DNA of 64,000 nucleotides from Yponomeuta sedellus (lineage: Eukaryota; Arthropoda; Insecta; Lepidoptera; Yponomeutidae), in contig OW203724.1 in assembly GCA_934045075.1 (NCBI GenBank), forward strand, positions 9,039,473-9,103,472, read 5' to 3'. Position numbers and translations under genes: made by a program. Positions 43,248 to 54,453 of this stretch are shown piece by piece. Under the pieces are notes generated by a model. That model was not told the origin of the DNA. It saw only the letters and a program-made list of their open reading frames with translations, and did not search any database. How positions within the stretch are numbered: the stretch's first letter is position 1; every line of letters starts with the position of its first letter.

Positions 43248-43378
43248 TTTACCATCAGGCGTGGCAAGAGTCAAGTGTCCACCTTTCCTAATAGAAATAA
43301 ATATATTCCAGAATATATATTATTCTGATAATATTTATTTCTATTAGGAAAAGTGGAGTCACGCCTGATGGTAAACTA
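43248..43378. mobile_element. Foldback MITE, ~50-bp arms
   Basis: Termini 'agtttaccatcaggcgtg' and the exact inverse, with inner 'cctttcctaatagaaataaa' also inverted. The left arm has an extra 'gcaagagtcaagtgt' relative to the right. A fragment lies at 18345-18400. Confidence 0.9.
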
Positions 43379-43799
43379 AGACGGGGCTAAGATGTTACAT
43401 GCTTACTTGTTCAAGGCTGGTTAACTCTACTCTAGGAGTATTTAATACTCCCTGACTCTAGTCTTAACCACCCCGGTTATATGTCTCTGGCAATCAGAAG
43501 ACAGCAACACGTTCCTTCCATCTTTGTTATTCTTATTATTATAAGAATTGGCGACTTGCTTGGTGCGATTTTTGATGTGCGGATTTCCCACGAAAAATGC
43601 GCGTGTATTAGCCAGCTGTCTGCCTGACAGAAGAAATCAGATGTAGTTCACGTAGCCCCTGTGCATACACTCCAAAATACGTGTTTCAGAAAACGGTGCT
43701 CCAGATGCCGTAGTCTTGCCTTAGTCATCAAATTTTCGGATCTCGCAGTTATTTAGGCGTGTGGAGGCGTCTTATCACCAACTGGCTGAGCCCCGCGGG
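43379..43799. other. No recognisable feature
   Basis: No supported gene or repeat. Confidence 0.4.
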
Positions 43800-43985
43800 T
43801 AATACTGCGGTTTATCGGCTTTCCCATGGGAATAACATATTAATCCTACAGTAAAACGTAGCCTATGTGTTTATCCAGGGTGTCAGCTAACTTCATACCA
43901 AATTTGATTAAAATCGCTTTAGGCGCTTAGGCGTGAAGAAGTAGGCAACAAACATACACACAAACTTTCACTTTTATAATATTAG
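43800..43985 (+). mobile_element. RTE-like non-LTR 3' fragment
   Basis: 'taccaaatttgattaaaatc', 'aggcgtgaagaagtaggcaa' and 'cttttataatattagt' are the usual elements of these 3' ends. Confidence 0.65.
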
Positions 43986-43988
43986 TGT

Positions 43989-44396
43989 GTTGTGATGTGG
44001 TGATGGACTCACTACACATGACCAAGCGAAGTTCCTGTATCGGGCTGATAAATGCGCGTAAAGGCACGCAGGCCGCCTTCACATGCCGATTAGGTATGCG
44101 GATGGAGAGTCCCCTCTCGAATAGGATCTATTATATTTGAAACGTTGGGTATTTTTATAAATAACAATAAACTCTGAAACGTCTTCTGGTGTTGTTTTAT
44201 TTGTAGTAATTTTAAAACAGAAAACTGGATAAAAAAACCGAGAAACAGGTAAAATAGTCAGATCTGGTCAAAGGGTAAAGTAGTAGTGAATGAAAAATTA
44301 AGGAAATCGAAGAATATGTGACTTAATTTAAATATTTGAAAATGATAGATAGAAAAAGAAATAAAAATGGTATGAAGAGGATTGCACCGTCACATA
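43989..44396 (+). mobile_element. Putative solo LTR (repeat O)
   Basis: Could begin TGTTGTGATGTGG and ends CACCGTCACA, so TG..CA. It contains 'tataaataacaataaactct', a TATA-like and polyA-like region. The 3' 270 bp match 37640-37905. No clean target duplication was found, and no gag/pol remains lie nearby. Confidence 0.5.
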
Positions 44397-45603
44397 TTCA
44401 CGAGTGCAAATGCTCGAAATCGTAAATCGTCTGCAATAGATGTAAAGGCCATTGATGATGGTGATACGGCTCTCGTTTTGGGCGGTATTTGATTTGCGAA
44501 GGTTACACTGAACTGAAGTGTGTATATTAAGTGGGAGCGTACCTTAATCGTTACAGTTACCGGGAAACGTTTTTATGAGACTATCTTTGAATTTTTAAGA
44601 TATTCCAAACTGCATTCACAACGTTCGAAAAGTTCTCCACAAGCTCATGGTTCGATAAGCAGCTGACTGCTCGTTAATCAATTAGTCCTTCCAGTTTTTG
44701 CCCCTGACAGCTTGTAACTTACTTTCTTGGTTACTATTTCTCGACCCTCTTACCTTAATGTAATGGAAGGTTTCAGCTCTATATTCTTAACATAAAAATA
44801 AACAGAGAAGAAACAATAAGCAAATAAGAAAGCGGGAAACAAAATGCAATATTTATCATTTAAACATACAAAAGCGATGACAATTAATACGTTGTTCTTG
44901 CATCGTATCAGACAGAGCTAACAAGGAGTAGTTTGTCCCACCTGCTTTCCTCCCTAATCTGGTAGCGTGAAGACGGCGGCGTGTTTGCAGATGTTTAACA
45001 CACTCGTTATGAAGGAATACAAATATTGACGGGGACTCTCCCCTGAGATACGACCGTGCAGCTGCTGGTAACTAGCGCGAGATATTCGTAAGAGTACACT
45101 ATAGTCTATCACATATCCAAGGGCCCTCGCCCACGATAACTGTTGTCGCGATTTAGAAGGAAAAAGGTGGCATATTTTCAGCGTACGATACTATCACGAT
45201 GCTGTGTGTGGCTGGCCGATCTCGTCAACGTAGCCACGATTTTGTGGCGCGTTTGAATCGGTACGGAGAAGCAGTGTCTCATTAATTATGTTGGTAGAGT
45301 GTTGTTTTGGATGGAAGTAGGTAAAGAAGGCCCAGGAGTCCCTTTGGGGGCACCCACGAGTACCCAATATAGTTTAAAGGCACGCAATGGGTGCCTCCAA
45401 ACTAAATTAACTGTATCAAATTGTGAATTAAAGTTTTAAATATGTATTTTTTTAATTTTTTTCTATTTATTTACTTATAATCTTATAAAATAAATCGTTA
45501 TCTCGTTAGCCTAACTGCTAACTCAACGATAGATTTAATACAATAAATACATAGATATTATCAAAGACCCGAGATAAACTAGAAAAGTTCGTTTCTTAGT
45601 TTG
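44397..45603. other. No gene; small inverted repeat
   Basis: 45343-45412 has 'ttgggggcaccca' facing 'tgggtgcctccaa'. Otherwise nothing is supported. Confidence 0.45.
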
Positions 45604-45680
45604 ACCTGGCCGGGGATCGAACCCGAGACCTTCGGTTTTACAGTCAGTGTGCCAAACCGCTGCGCCACCGAGGCCGTCAA
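45604..45680 (-). mobile_element. tRNA-headed SINE head
   Basis: Complement has an A-box-like 'tggcgcagcgg' and B-box 'ggttcgatccc', spaced as in a tRNA, ending 'ggccaggtcaaac'. No genuine acceptor stem, so SINE head and not a gene. A body may extend leftward. Confidence 0.65.
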
Positions 45681-45689
45681 AATACACAT

Positions 45690-46249
45690 TTCATTCGTTT
45701 AATGTTGCTGTAAATGATGAAATCTCATTATTTTAATTTAATAATTAATTTCTAACCTAACATTATTTTACATGCAACTAAGAAATAAATGCAATTTTGT
45801 TAAATATTTTCTTATTTATTCATTATGTCTATATACATTTGTACCAAGTTTCGTATAAAAATAATAAATAATTTATTTACAGAACAAGTTCTTTGATTGC
45901 AGATCCTTTTTCATCCTCATCTTTTTTTCATCCTCTTCTCATGAACTGCGTAAACTGTATACCTTTAGTCCCGTCTAGATAGTAAAGAGACTCTCTGACA
46001 AGACTTTAGTTTTCTAAGTTAACGGTTTGGGCTGGAGGTAGTAGAATCAGTAAGGACCCTGTTTCACAAAACTATTACAATCTCATAGTCGTCACAATTT
46101 TTTTCCCAACCTAAGTTTCATATAAATCCACTCAAAATAGTATGTACTCATATTTCGTAGGAGTTATCACCACATTTATTTTAAAATGCTTTCACAAATA
46201 TACTGCTGTTTTGTGTTTCACTACTTGAAGTCCAAAACTATACCTGGTA
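45690..46249. other. No recognisable feature
   Basis: No coding or repeat signal supported. Confidence 0.4.
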
Positions 46250-46445
46250 AACAAAGCATAGCATAAACTCACGTCTGTATACCGGAGGGGTAGGCAGAGA
46301 TAAGGATATTTCACTTGCCACTATCCTGATTGATCTGTTTCGCTTCATCAACGTTCATTACTCATTGCATGAACGCACACTAGTTTCGGGTAATTTTATA
46401 TTGCCCTTTGCCAATACATACCCTATTTGGTCGACGTATGTCTGC
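46250..46445. mobile_element. SINE/LINE family F copy
   Basis: 'cacgtctgtataccggaggg', 'gtaggcagagataagg', 'cacttgccactatcctga', 'cgcttcatcaacgttcatta', 'catgaacgcacactagtttc'. Confidence 0.65.
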
Positions 46446-47364
46446 CTGGGACGTCCCTTAATGGCCCTTCCACCCACCACTATACATGTTAAGATTAATA
46501 AATCCGGTAGTTAATTTAAAAGGAACTAACATGGTTCAAACACCCCATTCTTGAGCCAGCTTGATCTGCTGTCTATTCCAGTGAAAACATCGGGCGTCGC
46601 CTCATTCGTTCTCCAGTCGTGGAAAGCTTCGTTGACTAGCTCATGTCAAACAGAGGTGGCTCGTCTGCAGGGCGAGGGCGCGCGGGGGCCGTGATGTTAT
46701 CTACCCGACGCCCGCGGCGTCTTTCTGAATGCTAACTGGCCGCTCAATGCGGGAGTACCTGTAAAAGCACTATCTCTACAGCAAAAGGAAACGAGTAGGT
46801 CATCACGGTACTTAAGGCATCCTCCCGTCTTGCGTCCGTTGTAAAGGCATCCTGCCCACGGCAACTCGCGAAGAGCTCCAAATGATCAGTCACCTCCGAA
46901 GCTTTTTCACCGAAGTTTATACTTTGAAATTTGCGTGAAGGTGAAATGTTGTGTGCCACCTCTGCACGAGAAAAATATTGTCGTTAGCCCCCTCGCATAT
47001 GGCGAGATCTGCGCTTTAAACCATCTTATTAATTATTCAGTAAACGACTTTATTTGCAAGCAATTGCCCGCAATCTCGTGGACGTGCGGCCGATTCCAAC
47101 TGCAACGTTCTTATGATATGAGAGAAAAATTTCACAAATTTTACATGTAGGTGTAAATAAGTGTACGTTTGTAAAGGTTGATGTGCTACCGAGTGTACAA
47201 GTTTGCAAACTAACAAACAAACAAAGTATTTTATTCAAAATTTCACTGAAACTGTGACTTATAGAGCGTTATAAAATAAACTAGGTGTCCATTTTCCTTA
47301 ATTAATAATTTAAATAATTACTATAAAACATAAAACACATGCACTGGGTTTAATTCCAGACATA
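46446..47364. other. No recognisable feature
   Basis: 46660-46740 is GC-rich. No exon signals were found there, and no known repeat. Confidence 0.4.
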
Positions 47365-47603
47365 TTCTTCTTCTTCTTCAGGCTATATTATGTAGTCCAC
47401 TGCTGGACATCATTGTCATCTAAATAATTCTTAATATTATAGTAGCCTTTTTGGCATAAATTGTACTTTACACCTTTTTTGAATCGCGATTCAGTCAAAC
47501 TTAATATATCTTCAGGAATTTTATTACAGAAACGTATACAATGCCCTATGAAGGATGTAACCTTTGCCAGCCTAAATCTTGGGAACAGAAGTTTATGTTT
47601 ATT
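47365..47603 (-). pseudogene. Jockey-like ORF2 C-terminus and tail
   Basis: Reading the minus strand, an uninterrupted frame runs from about 47603 to a stop at 47388-47390 (71 codons). Its pattern is NKHKLLFPRFRL, then IRFCNKIPEDILSL, then FKKGVKYNL..KGYYNIK.YL, the standard end of Jockey/CR1-group reverse transcriptases. It finishes with DVQQWTT, encoded by the 'gtccagcagtgg' motif, and the non-coding tail with (gaa)n follows at 47365-47387. No start or upstream domain is present: a 5'-truncated insertion. It shares its tail with SINE E. Confidence 0.85.
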
Positions 47604-48144
47604 TTAGTACCTATTTACAATGTGTGCCAACACATACCTTTATACATTCTACAAATTCGGGCGTTTGACTGCATACTGCGTAATAGCTAGTGCGTTTCAG
47701 TCCACTCCCCAATTAATATTGTTGACTCCATAATGAGATACTTTTGTTCTTGATGTTTCAGTGAACGGAGAAGTCATTATGTTAAATAATGTAGAGTAAA
47801 TAAATTTTGTTGATCATTTAATTTGAATGACTATACTTGGCTTGTGTGAGCGGGTTAAACTACTCTGCTCCGGCTACTAAGCTATCTCTATCTGTCGTTG
47901 CTCTGTAAATTCCGTTCTTTGTCCGTCCGCTTTGACTCCACCCTCTCTCGCCTGGAGATATTTTACTGCGTGATTTAGATTCCGCGACATCCCGGGATCC
48001 GCTAAAAAAGGGCTCAACAAATAGTGCTTCGTTTTTGGGACGCAAAATAAAAAGCCGAAACGTGCCATTCCTACTAGTGATTTGTAAATTAAAATGAAAC
48101 AATTTATCGTCGTATAGATTTCCACATCAGAAGACGGAGTTTCA
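47604..48144. other. No supported feature
   Basis: Two overlapping minus-strand frames (47860-48197) have no clear family. 47590-47640 may be the upstream decayed part of the LINE. Confidence 0.4.
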
Positions 48145-48240
48145 CGAATAAGATAAGATAAGAATTTCTTTATTTTACACCAGGAAAAAACAAACATAAA
48201 ATAATAAAGATACAGTACCTACAATTGGCGGCCTTAGGAT
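48145..48240 (-). mobile_element. Jockey-like 3' UTR fragment
   Basis: 'aagaatttctttattttaca', 'caggaaaaaacaaacataaa', 'tacaattggcggccttag'. Confidence 0.72.
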
Positions 48241-48837
48241 TGTTAGGAATGCTATTGGAACTCCAACAAAGTCATAGTTATTTCGTTGTTTGGATTGCGT
48301 GTGATGCCGAGGGAAAGGGACTAATCACTCAGCCACAAAAACGTTTGTTTTATTAAACTAGTTTGGCCCATAGGAATCTTATTTGCTACGAAAACTATCT
48401 TGTTGTAGTTCCATTTATATTAATGATGTTTAGATATTATATGGACGTGAGCTTAATACACGGTGTAACAAATCGTATCTCTGCGGTGTCATATCGCTCC
48501 TGAAATAAGAGAATTCACTATAAACAAATCTTAGTAGGAGAAAAAATTAAAATCGCTATAAAAGAATAGTACGTATATTTTGATACCGATGCCATAAGTA
48601 ATGTATTATAGAACAGGTAATATTTTTTAAGCTATTTAAGCACGAAATTCGAAAGTGTAAAAGTTGTACATATTATATATGAGTAGAGCCCACTTTTTGG
48701 AAGGATTTTGTTACAACCTGACGATTATAATAAGTACAAATAAACTTTCAATCTATCGTGCGTGCGGTCATGCTCACTTTAGTCACGGCAAGCAACCGCG
48801 TATTACTTGACAAAGCACATATTAATTTCACTTACAG
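48241..48837. other. Intron end without recognised features
   Basis: Ends in the acceptor of the next exon. Nothing else is supported. Confidence 0.4.
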
Positions 48838-49256
48838 GTAAAAGCCACAATGCCAAAGATAGACCGCAACGGCTACTTCACCCACGCCACCTCCACCGCG
48901 AAGAAGAAGAAGATCAGCCTGATGCAGCCGCGGCCTCCGCGGGAGGCTTCAAGCGAGGACAGGTGCGCGCGGCGGCCGGGCTCGGCGCACCGCGTCGGCC
49001 CTAGCGGAGCCCCCAGTATCGGCTCGGCCTTCGCGCCACCCACACAGCCCGTAGAGATGAGTCGCACCGCGCGGTTGCACTCGCAACTCGAAAGCTACCA
49101 ACCGCGATACCATACGATCAGAGAAACACCAGTGTCCGAAAAAAAAGTGCACCCTCAGGATTGTGACGGCAGGCCGAGAGGCGGAAGGAAGGGCAAGGGG
49201 GACAGTGGGAGCCCGAAACATCAAGCGCGGGAATATCAGTCAACGTCAAACTTCAG
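48838..49256 (+). CDS. Coding exon 3 of the unidentified host gene
   Basis: Acceptor 'cacttacag' ends at 48837 and donor 'gtaagt' starts at 49257. The frame is open for all 139 codons plus two bases and joins in phase 0 to exon 2. It begins VKATMPKIDRNGYFTHATST, then a Lys cluster (AKKKKIS), then a long Pro/Arg/Ser/Gly-rich, probably disordered region with further basic patches (RPRGGRKGKG). GC content and codon use differ sharply from the surrounding intron. No enzymatic motif or membrane segment was seen. With exons 1 and 2 this gives at least 197 codons from the ATG at 1911. It could be a scaffold, cytoskeletal or nuclear protein; I cannot choose. Confidence 0.85.
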
Positions 49257-49854
49257 GTAAGTGGGCAACTTTGTTTTGGGAACTTTTTGTACCTATTTCT
49301 TTGTCAGCCTCCGAAGATATCAAACTCTAAAGAGATTGTGCTTGAAACTTGCAAGTTTAAGTTTCGGTTTTAAAAATAAACATCGCATAAAGTTACTTTG
49401 AGTTGTAGTCTGCAGCGAGAACTTGTTTGCACAGATCTTTTTCTCATTCAAGGTTCTGTTGCTTATACCTAATTGTAATCTCGAGTTTATTTTCTATTAT
49501 TAAACCATAATGAAGTTGTAGAATTAGCGTTGCAGTTAAACATAGTGCGACGGTAGAATGTATTGGCATTCGATCTCGTTTGCTTTCTCCTGTTCCACAA
49601 ATGCGCCATTCATTTATATCGAGTGACAAGACTCAGTTCGGATCTTCAATGATTTACCTTTAACAATCACAGAGTATACTTAGTGCTACGGAGGGACTGC
49701 TTTACACATTTAAAAAATACCAAAAAAAAACCAAAACAGATCACGGAACGGAAAATTCTTTACATTATTTTTTAATATCGTAAAGATGGCACATTTATAC
49801 ACATTGTACCGCGGTACATTTGTAAAATAGCTTCAGCCTGTTTGTATTTAGATA
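49257..49854. other. Start of the following intron, no recognised feature
   Basis: Donor gtaagt at 49257. No phase-matching downstream exon was found before the window end. Confidence 0.45.
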
Positions 49855-50130
49855 GATAGAGAACACTTTATATTACATAAAAATGGAAATTACACATATA
49901 TTTCTTAACTTAAGAGTACAGACGGCGGCCTTATCACTAAAAGTGATTTCTTCCAGACAACCTTTGGATGAACTGGACTAAGACGTAAGAGAGGGAAGTA
50001 GATGTACAAAAAACATAGAAAATGATAATTTGTGAGGTACCTATATGAATACATGCCTAAATAACAGCGTGAATAAATAAAATTAACAACAGATACATAC
50101 AAATTATTTAGATAAATAAAAATTAATATT
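49855..50130 (-). mobile_element. Jockey-like 3' UTR fragment
   Basis: 'agatagatagagaacacttt' at the outer end, 'gacggcggccttatcactaa' and 'ttccagacaacctttggatg' inward. Confidence 0.72.
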
Positions 50131-50276
50131 ATATATAAATACATAACTAATTAATAAAATATACAAATTCAAAGGACATAAATAGAACACGAGAACAGCA
50201 GAACAATATTACAAAATTAAATAATAACAGTATTACAGTGTAGTAGTGAGATGGAAATCCTTTACCATAAAGGATT

Positions 50277-50372
50277 TCTTTGCCTTAAAAATGGGCATTT
50301 ACATGTTTGTGATGTCTTTGCTTGGTTCCTCATCACAGGGTCTCCTCGTTTGGAAGCAGGACAAGTGACTGA
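50277..50372 (+). mobile_element. SINE family D, 3' fragment
   Basis: 'gcatttacatgtttgtgatg', 'tctttgcttggttcctcatc' and 'acagggtctcctcg'. Confidence 0.55.
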
Positions 50373-50444
50373 GTTATGTAGAAGTGATTTATTTATGTAG
50401 TTATTTTGTTTGAACGCAATTTGGCAAAAACAAGTATTTGTTTT

Positions 50445-50550
50445 CTCCACCAACCCGGACTTGGCCCCCGTGGTGGAGTATGGCCTAACCTTCCTGCGAT
50501 ATAGGAAGAGACCCGAGCTCCAGCAGTGGGGACGTACAAGGGTTGATATC
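50445..50550 (+). mobile_element. 5S-like SINE, 3' fragment
   Basis: 'caacccggacttggcccccg', 'gtggagtatggcctaacctt', 'cagcagtggggacgtacaag', 'ggttgatatc'. Truncated at the 5' side. Confidence 0.85.
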
Positions 50551-51035
50551 TATCGATATTGAAGTATTTGTAGACCACATTTATTAAAAATACATATAAT
50601 ATTTAAAAATCTAAAATTGCACGAGCGTGACAGCATGCTCGTCGTTACACCAGCCTAAGGTTTTTCGTCTCTAGTGAACTAAGCAGAGCTTCTGCGTTTC
50701 CTTATTTTGCGTCTCTAATAAAAAGCGTCATTAGAATAATAAAAGCTGCTACCATGACGAGGTTGTTCGCCATAATAGGCTGCATAAGCCTCCTTACCGT
50801 ATCAGGATAAAGCCTGCCAGGTACGACATTAACATTGCTCTCGATCAGTTCCCTCAATATCTACGTCATAGTTTTTAAAATTCAAGTACCATCCCTGCGT
50901 TTATCCATCCGTTTGAATAGTGTTTTTTTTTATTTATCATCCCATAGCCCCCTGATTGTGTTATCTATCAAACACTCGAACCACATTTATTAAAAGTGTG
51001 TTAATTTAATTTGCCCTTTTCAGTACTAATTCACA
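50551..51035. other. No recognisable feature
   Basis: No coding or repeat signal supported. Confidence 0.4.
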
Positions 51036-51630
51036 ATAGTATATTTCATTACAAGTGTAAAAAGGCTGTCACTGCAAAGAGTTCCGACAAATGTCTACCC
51101 GAGCCGAGGCGCAGCCGAAGGCGAGGGTTGACAGTCGGAACAAGTTGCAATGACGGTTCCGCACGTGTACTGAACGACTATTTTTAATACAGTTGCGAAA
51201 AAAATAAGCAATTTAATAAAGAAAAATTATTTGGAAAATGGCGCCAACCGTAAAAAAATATAAGCAGAGATTTTTTTTCTTCACACATTCGAGGCAAAAG
51301 GAACTATGCCCATAGAGCCAAGTCTTCAGTAGATTTTTTTTTATTGATATGAAATGAAAATGAAATTTAATGAGATGAAATGAAAGGAAACCTAACTTAA
51401 CTCATTCAATCAAATCATTAAATCTGATATTGAAACAAATTAGTAGCTCACAAAAACTTCTATGATTTTTTTTAGTAAAAACTTCATGGTTGGTTTTTCT
51501 GTTTAATAGACATTATTTTGACAGTTGGGAAAAAAAACGCACGAGTGTGTAATAGCCCACATCCCGCACGCTATACGTCCCTGTAATACGCCACTTTTTG
51601 TGCAACTGTTAAATAGAATTTATTGAAGGC
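51036..51630 (-). mobile_element. Dispersed repeat J, shorter copy
   Basis: Inverse of 18932-19684, from 'atagtatatttcattacaag' to 'cactttttgtgcaactgtta'. It lacks the segment around 19140-19300 of the long copy. Confidence 0.75.
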
Positions 51631-52454
51631 CTGGCCATAGAACCGGAATACGGCTGTCAAAATTAATCTGCGCTGGATAAAATTTGACAGACGTGTCCCT
51701 GTTCTTCTCTGTGCACGCCTGTAAGCGCCATCTACGAAGTGCTTTGTGAATTTATGCTAAAAACGGCTCATTATAATCACTATTAGATTGTGCGAGCGAG
51801 ACAGCGTGCCAGACGTAAAATCAGCCTTAAAAAAAATATCTGTCGAAAGATGCTAAATGACAGTTTTATTACTGGCTAGGGGGCTAGCAAGGCACGCGAG
51901 AGCCATGCGCAAGTTCCAATACGCCTAGGGGCTCAATTTTTTCTTTCGATGTCAATCAATAAATCAGTCAGAATTGGTCCACTGCTGGACATAATGCAAG
52001 CCACTTTCTACTGTCCTCAGCCACCGTCACTCAGCTGCTGTCAGCAATCTGCCTCAGACCGTGGGAAATCTTTCCTTAAAAAAATTACTTTCGTGTGAAT
52101 TTTATTCAATAATCCAATGTTAATTGAGACGTGCAATATGAAAATTACGCACTTACTGAAACCAAAAGAGTTTCGGGGCCATAACATAAATAAACTGCGT
52201 GCGTACTGTATATTAAAACCGTAGTATAAACGGAATTAAATGCGTGAAACCTAAGACCTTAGCTTTTAGAGGCTAAGCAGCTGTTGCACTTTACGACAGT
52301 GCCCCGTGGTAACGGCTTATTACAATACAATAGAGGTGGGGTTGTCGATTGGGGACCGCTGTAACCGTACATTCGGCAGCACATCAGTCTTTACACGCGG
52401 GCACTCTACTTGGTGGCTTTTACAGGCGAGCAGAGCGTAAAGTTCCTACGAGTA
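51631..52454. other. No gene; small SINE E piece
   Basis: 'ggtccactgctggacataat' at about 51977-51997 is a SINE E/LINE tail on the minus strand. The rest is unrecognised. Confidence 0.45.
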
Positions 52455-52560
52455 TATTACGCGCTACAAATCCTGAACGATTCCAATCGTGTAACTGTCA
52501 AATTCTGTGCTGATGCTATCGGAAATGTCAGGATTTCGACAGCATTTGGGGCGTCTAACC
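52455..52560. mobile_element. Repeat Q copy
   Basis: 'acaaatcctgaacgattcca' and 'aactgtcaaat' are shared with 62763-62885. The ends show 'gcgctacaaatcc' and 'atttggggcg' symmetry. Confidence 0.6.
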
Positions 52561-52941
52561 CAAAGATGTAAACGTAAATGGGCGTGTGGAAGGTTCTTCT
52601 TGACGTATACGTATACAACTAATAATCCAGGCGGACATAATATGTCGACGAAATAATGAAATTAATATCAATAGGTAAGATAGTTGCGTAGTTCGTAGTT
52701 CCCACTCGTTTGCCACGCACAATATACAATAATTATAATGATTTAGATCCATTTGTTCATACGTTCATACTTAGTGGTTCTCCCATCCCAAGACTTAGTA
52801 GTCGTGGGGCTAAGCACGTTTGTTCTCATGTACCTATATTATTCTCTTACATACATACATGCCCACTAGAAATATGTAACCTTCCTAATCGTAGGGCTAA
52901 GCACCAACCTATTTTGCATAATTATATTCTAAATATATAAT
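52561..52941. other. No recognisable feature
   Basis: No coding or repeat signal supported. Confidence 0.4.
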
Positions 52942-52954
52942 AATTATATGATTT

Positions 52955-53276
52955 TACTATTTTTATTTTTAATGCAATAACCCGAGCTAAGGACAATTTT
53001 AAAAAGCTATTAGAGGCTAAAAAATCCATCGATGCCGGGATTCAAACCCGCGACCTCTGGCTATCCGTGCCAGTGCTCTTTCCAACTGAGCCAATGGGCG
53101 ACTCACCGGCATTAGTGAAATTTCGAACCTCTTTACACTATTCTCTGTATTACGTACAGGCATCGACATCTGGCTGAAGTAAATTGCATCACTTACAGCT
53201 CCGAGTACCTACTTTGCAGTTAGGCTTTTACATTTTAGGCATGGGTGGAATTTTTAGCCTCTAAATAGCTTTTTAC
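52955..53276 (-). mobile_element. tRNA-like foldback SINE with 13-bp target duplication
   Basis: Exact direct repeat aattatatgattt on both sides (52942-52954, 53277-53289). On the minus strand the order is 'aaaaagctatttagaggcta', a short antisense remnant (ccaccca), the family centre, the 'ttcgaaatttcac' leader, a complete tRNA-like unit (about 53032-53104), and the A-rich tail ending at 52955. This orientation (unit sense with the tail) is opposite to 31085-31456. Confidence 0.93.
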
Positions 53277-53289
53277 AATTATATGATTT

Positions 53290-53641
53290 ATTTATTTATG
53301 TATTTGTATGGGCATATTACATATTATTTATTTCATTTTTGGAACGTAATATCATATTAAATATATTAAGATTTATATACATATTTTTGCCATTTAATTA
53401 GGCACTTTAAAACTGCATTTTCAGACTCACATGTTTCATGTTTATTTATTGTTTTTTTTTCACGTCACAGCAACCTGTGTTAAAGTAAAACAGTCGAGAA
53501 AATCGAAAACTATTATTGGTTATACTGTATGTATAATATTCTTTTTTTAACTATTGTAAGATAATATTACAATAAGCTGTTGTTTTCCCTAATAGACAAA
53601 AATAAAAAAGTATGCGCAAATGGCGAGCATGCATGCAGCGT
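53290..53641. other. No recognisable feature
   Basis: No coding or repeat signal supported. Confidence 0.4.
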
Positions 53642-53709
53642 AAGCTCTTTCTGTTCATCTTCATTCATTAGTAACTGCACTAATGAATAAAGATGAAATG
53701 AAAGAGCTT
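53642..53709. repeat. Hairpin with ~31-bp arms
   Basis: 'aagctctttctgttcatctt' and 'cattcattagt' face their complement around a six-base loop, with two mismatches. Confidence 0.9.
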
Positions 53710-53924
53710 TGTGAGGTTCGTGGCAAGTGACAAACTTTGATAGATATGTGTGTGGCGAGCACATGTCAACTCTGCGCGCGCACTACAAACTCCAACATTC
53801 CTGCATCGCGCAATCAAAGTGTTTCAATGACATACCATAAATATAACGTCCGACTAACAACAGTTGGACCGGCCGTCCCCAGGCATACGATCTGCCTGGC
53901 GGGAAATTTCCCTTTATGGTTAAC

Positions 53925-54122
53925 GACATCTGTGGCGTAGCGGTAGCGCGTCTACCATGCAAGAGGTCCCGGGTTTGAATCCCGGCTGGGACCAAAAAAA
54001 AGCCCAGGTCTTGGATGTTTACATGTTTCTGATGTCGTTGTTTCTGGTTCCCACGACACAGGGTATCCTAGTGTGGGGCCAGAAGCAATGTATCTGCTTG
54101 TATGTAAATGTTATGTTATGTA
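53925..54122 (+). mobile_element. SINE family A, full length
   Basis: tRNA-like head with A-box TGGCGTAGCGG (53933-53943) and B-box GGTTTGAATCC (53972-53982), then body 'ggtcttggatgtttacatgt' and 'gggtatcctagtgtggggcc'. The tail is 'gtatgtaaatgttatgttat'. Confidence 0.88.
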
Positions 54123-54187
54123 GTGGCAGAGCACGATCACCCGCTCTTCCCTATATGTGCAATAAAAAATATTCTTATGTTATCTCG

Positions 54188-54375
54188 ATTGACTGCCTCG
54201 TTGGCCTAGCGATATCACGTGTGACCACCATGCCGTAGGTCGTGAATTCGATTCTCTCTGGGGGCCGCCGTACATTTGTGCAAATGGCCTCAATCTGGGT
54301 CATTTTCCATTTATATAATGTCTTTGCCTGGTTACCATATCACAGGTGTCCTAGTTGGGACCAGGATAAAGTGTT
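54188..54375 (+). mobile_element. SINE family D, full length
   Basis: tRNA-like head 'gactgcctcgttggcctagc' with B-box-like 'gaattcgattc', then 'gtctttgcctggttaccata' and 'ctagttgggaccaggataaa'. Its body is related in layout to SINE A's but has a different head. Confidence 0.75.
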
Positions 54376-54453
54376 AAAGTGAGAGTTGTCATCATCCCTG
54401 CTTACCCCTCCGGGTAACAGGGATCAGTTTATATATGTATGATGAAATACATA

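Larger units (their letters stand above)
7398..48837 (+). other. Intron between exons 2 and 3 (about 41.4 kb)
   Basis: Donor gtaagt at 7398 and acceptor 'cacttacag' ending at 48837, both in phase 0. All repeats listed between these positions would lie inside this intron. An additional small phase-0 exon inside it cannot be excluded without transcripts. Confidence 0.62.

Noticed and set aside
45604..45680. tRNA gene on the minus strand
   Set aside because: A and B boxes are present, but acceptor-stem pairing is poor and the flanks look like SINE body.
47860..48197. Two overlapping minus-strand frames as a transposon protein
   Set aside because: One frame ends in a stretch that looks vaguely familiar, but I could not match it to any family.
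48807..49224. Other-frame ORFs over exon 3
   Set aside because: They are shadows of the GC-rich exon. Only the frame joining exon 2 in phase 0 is kept.
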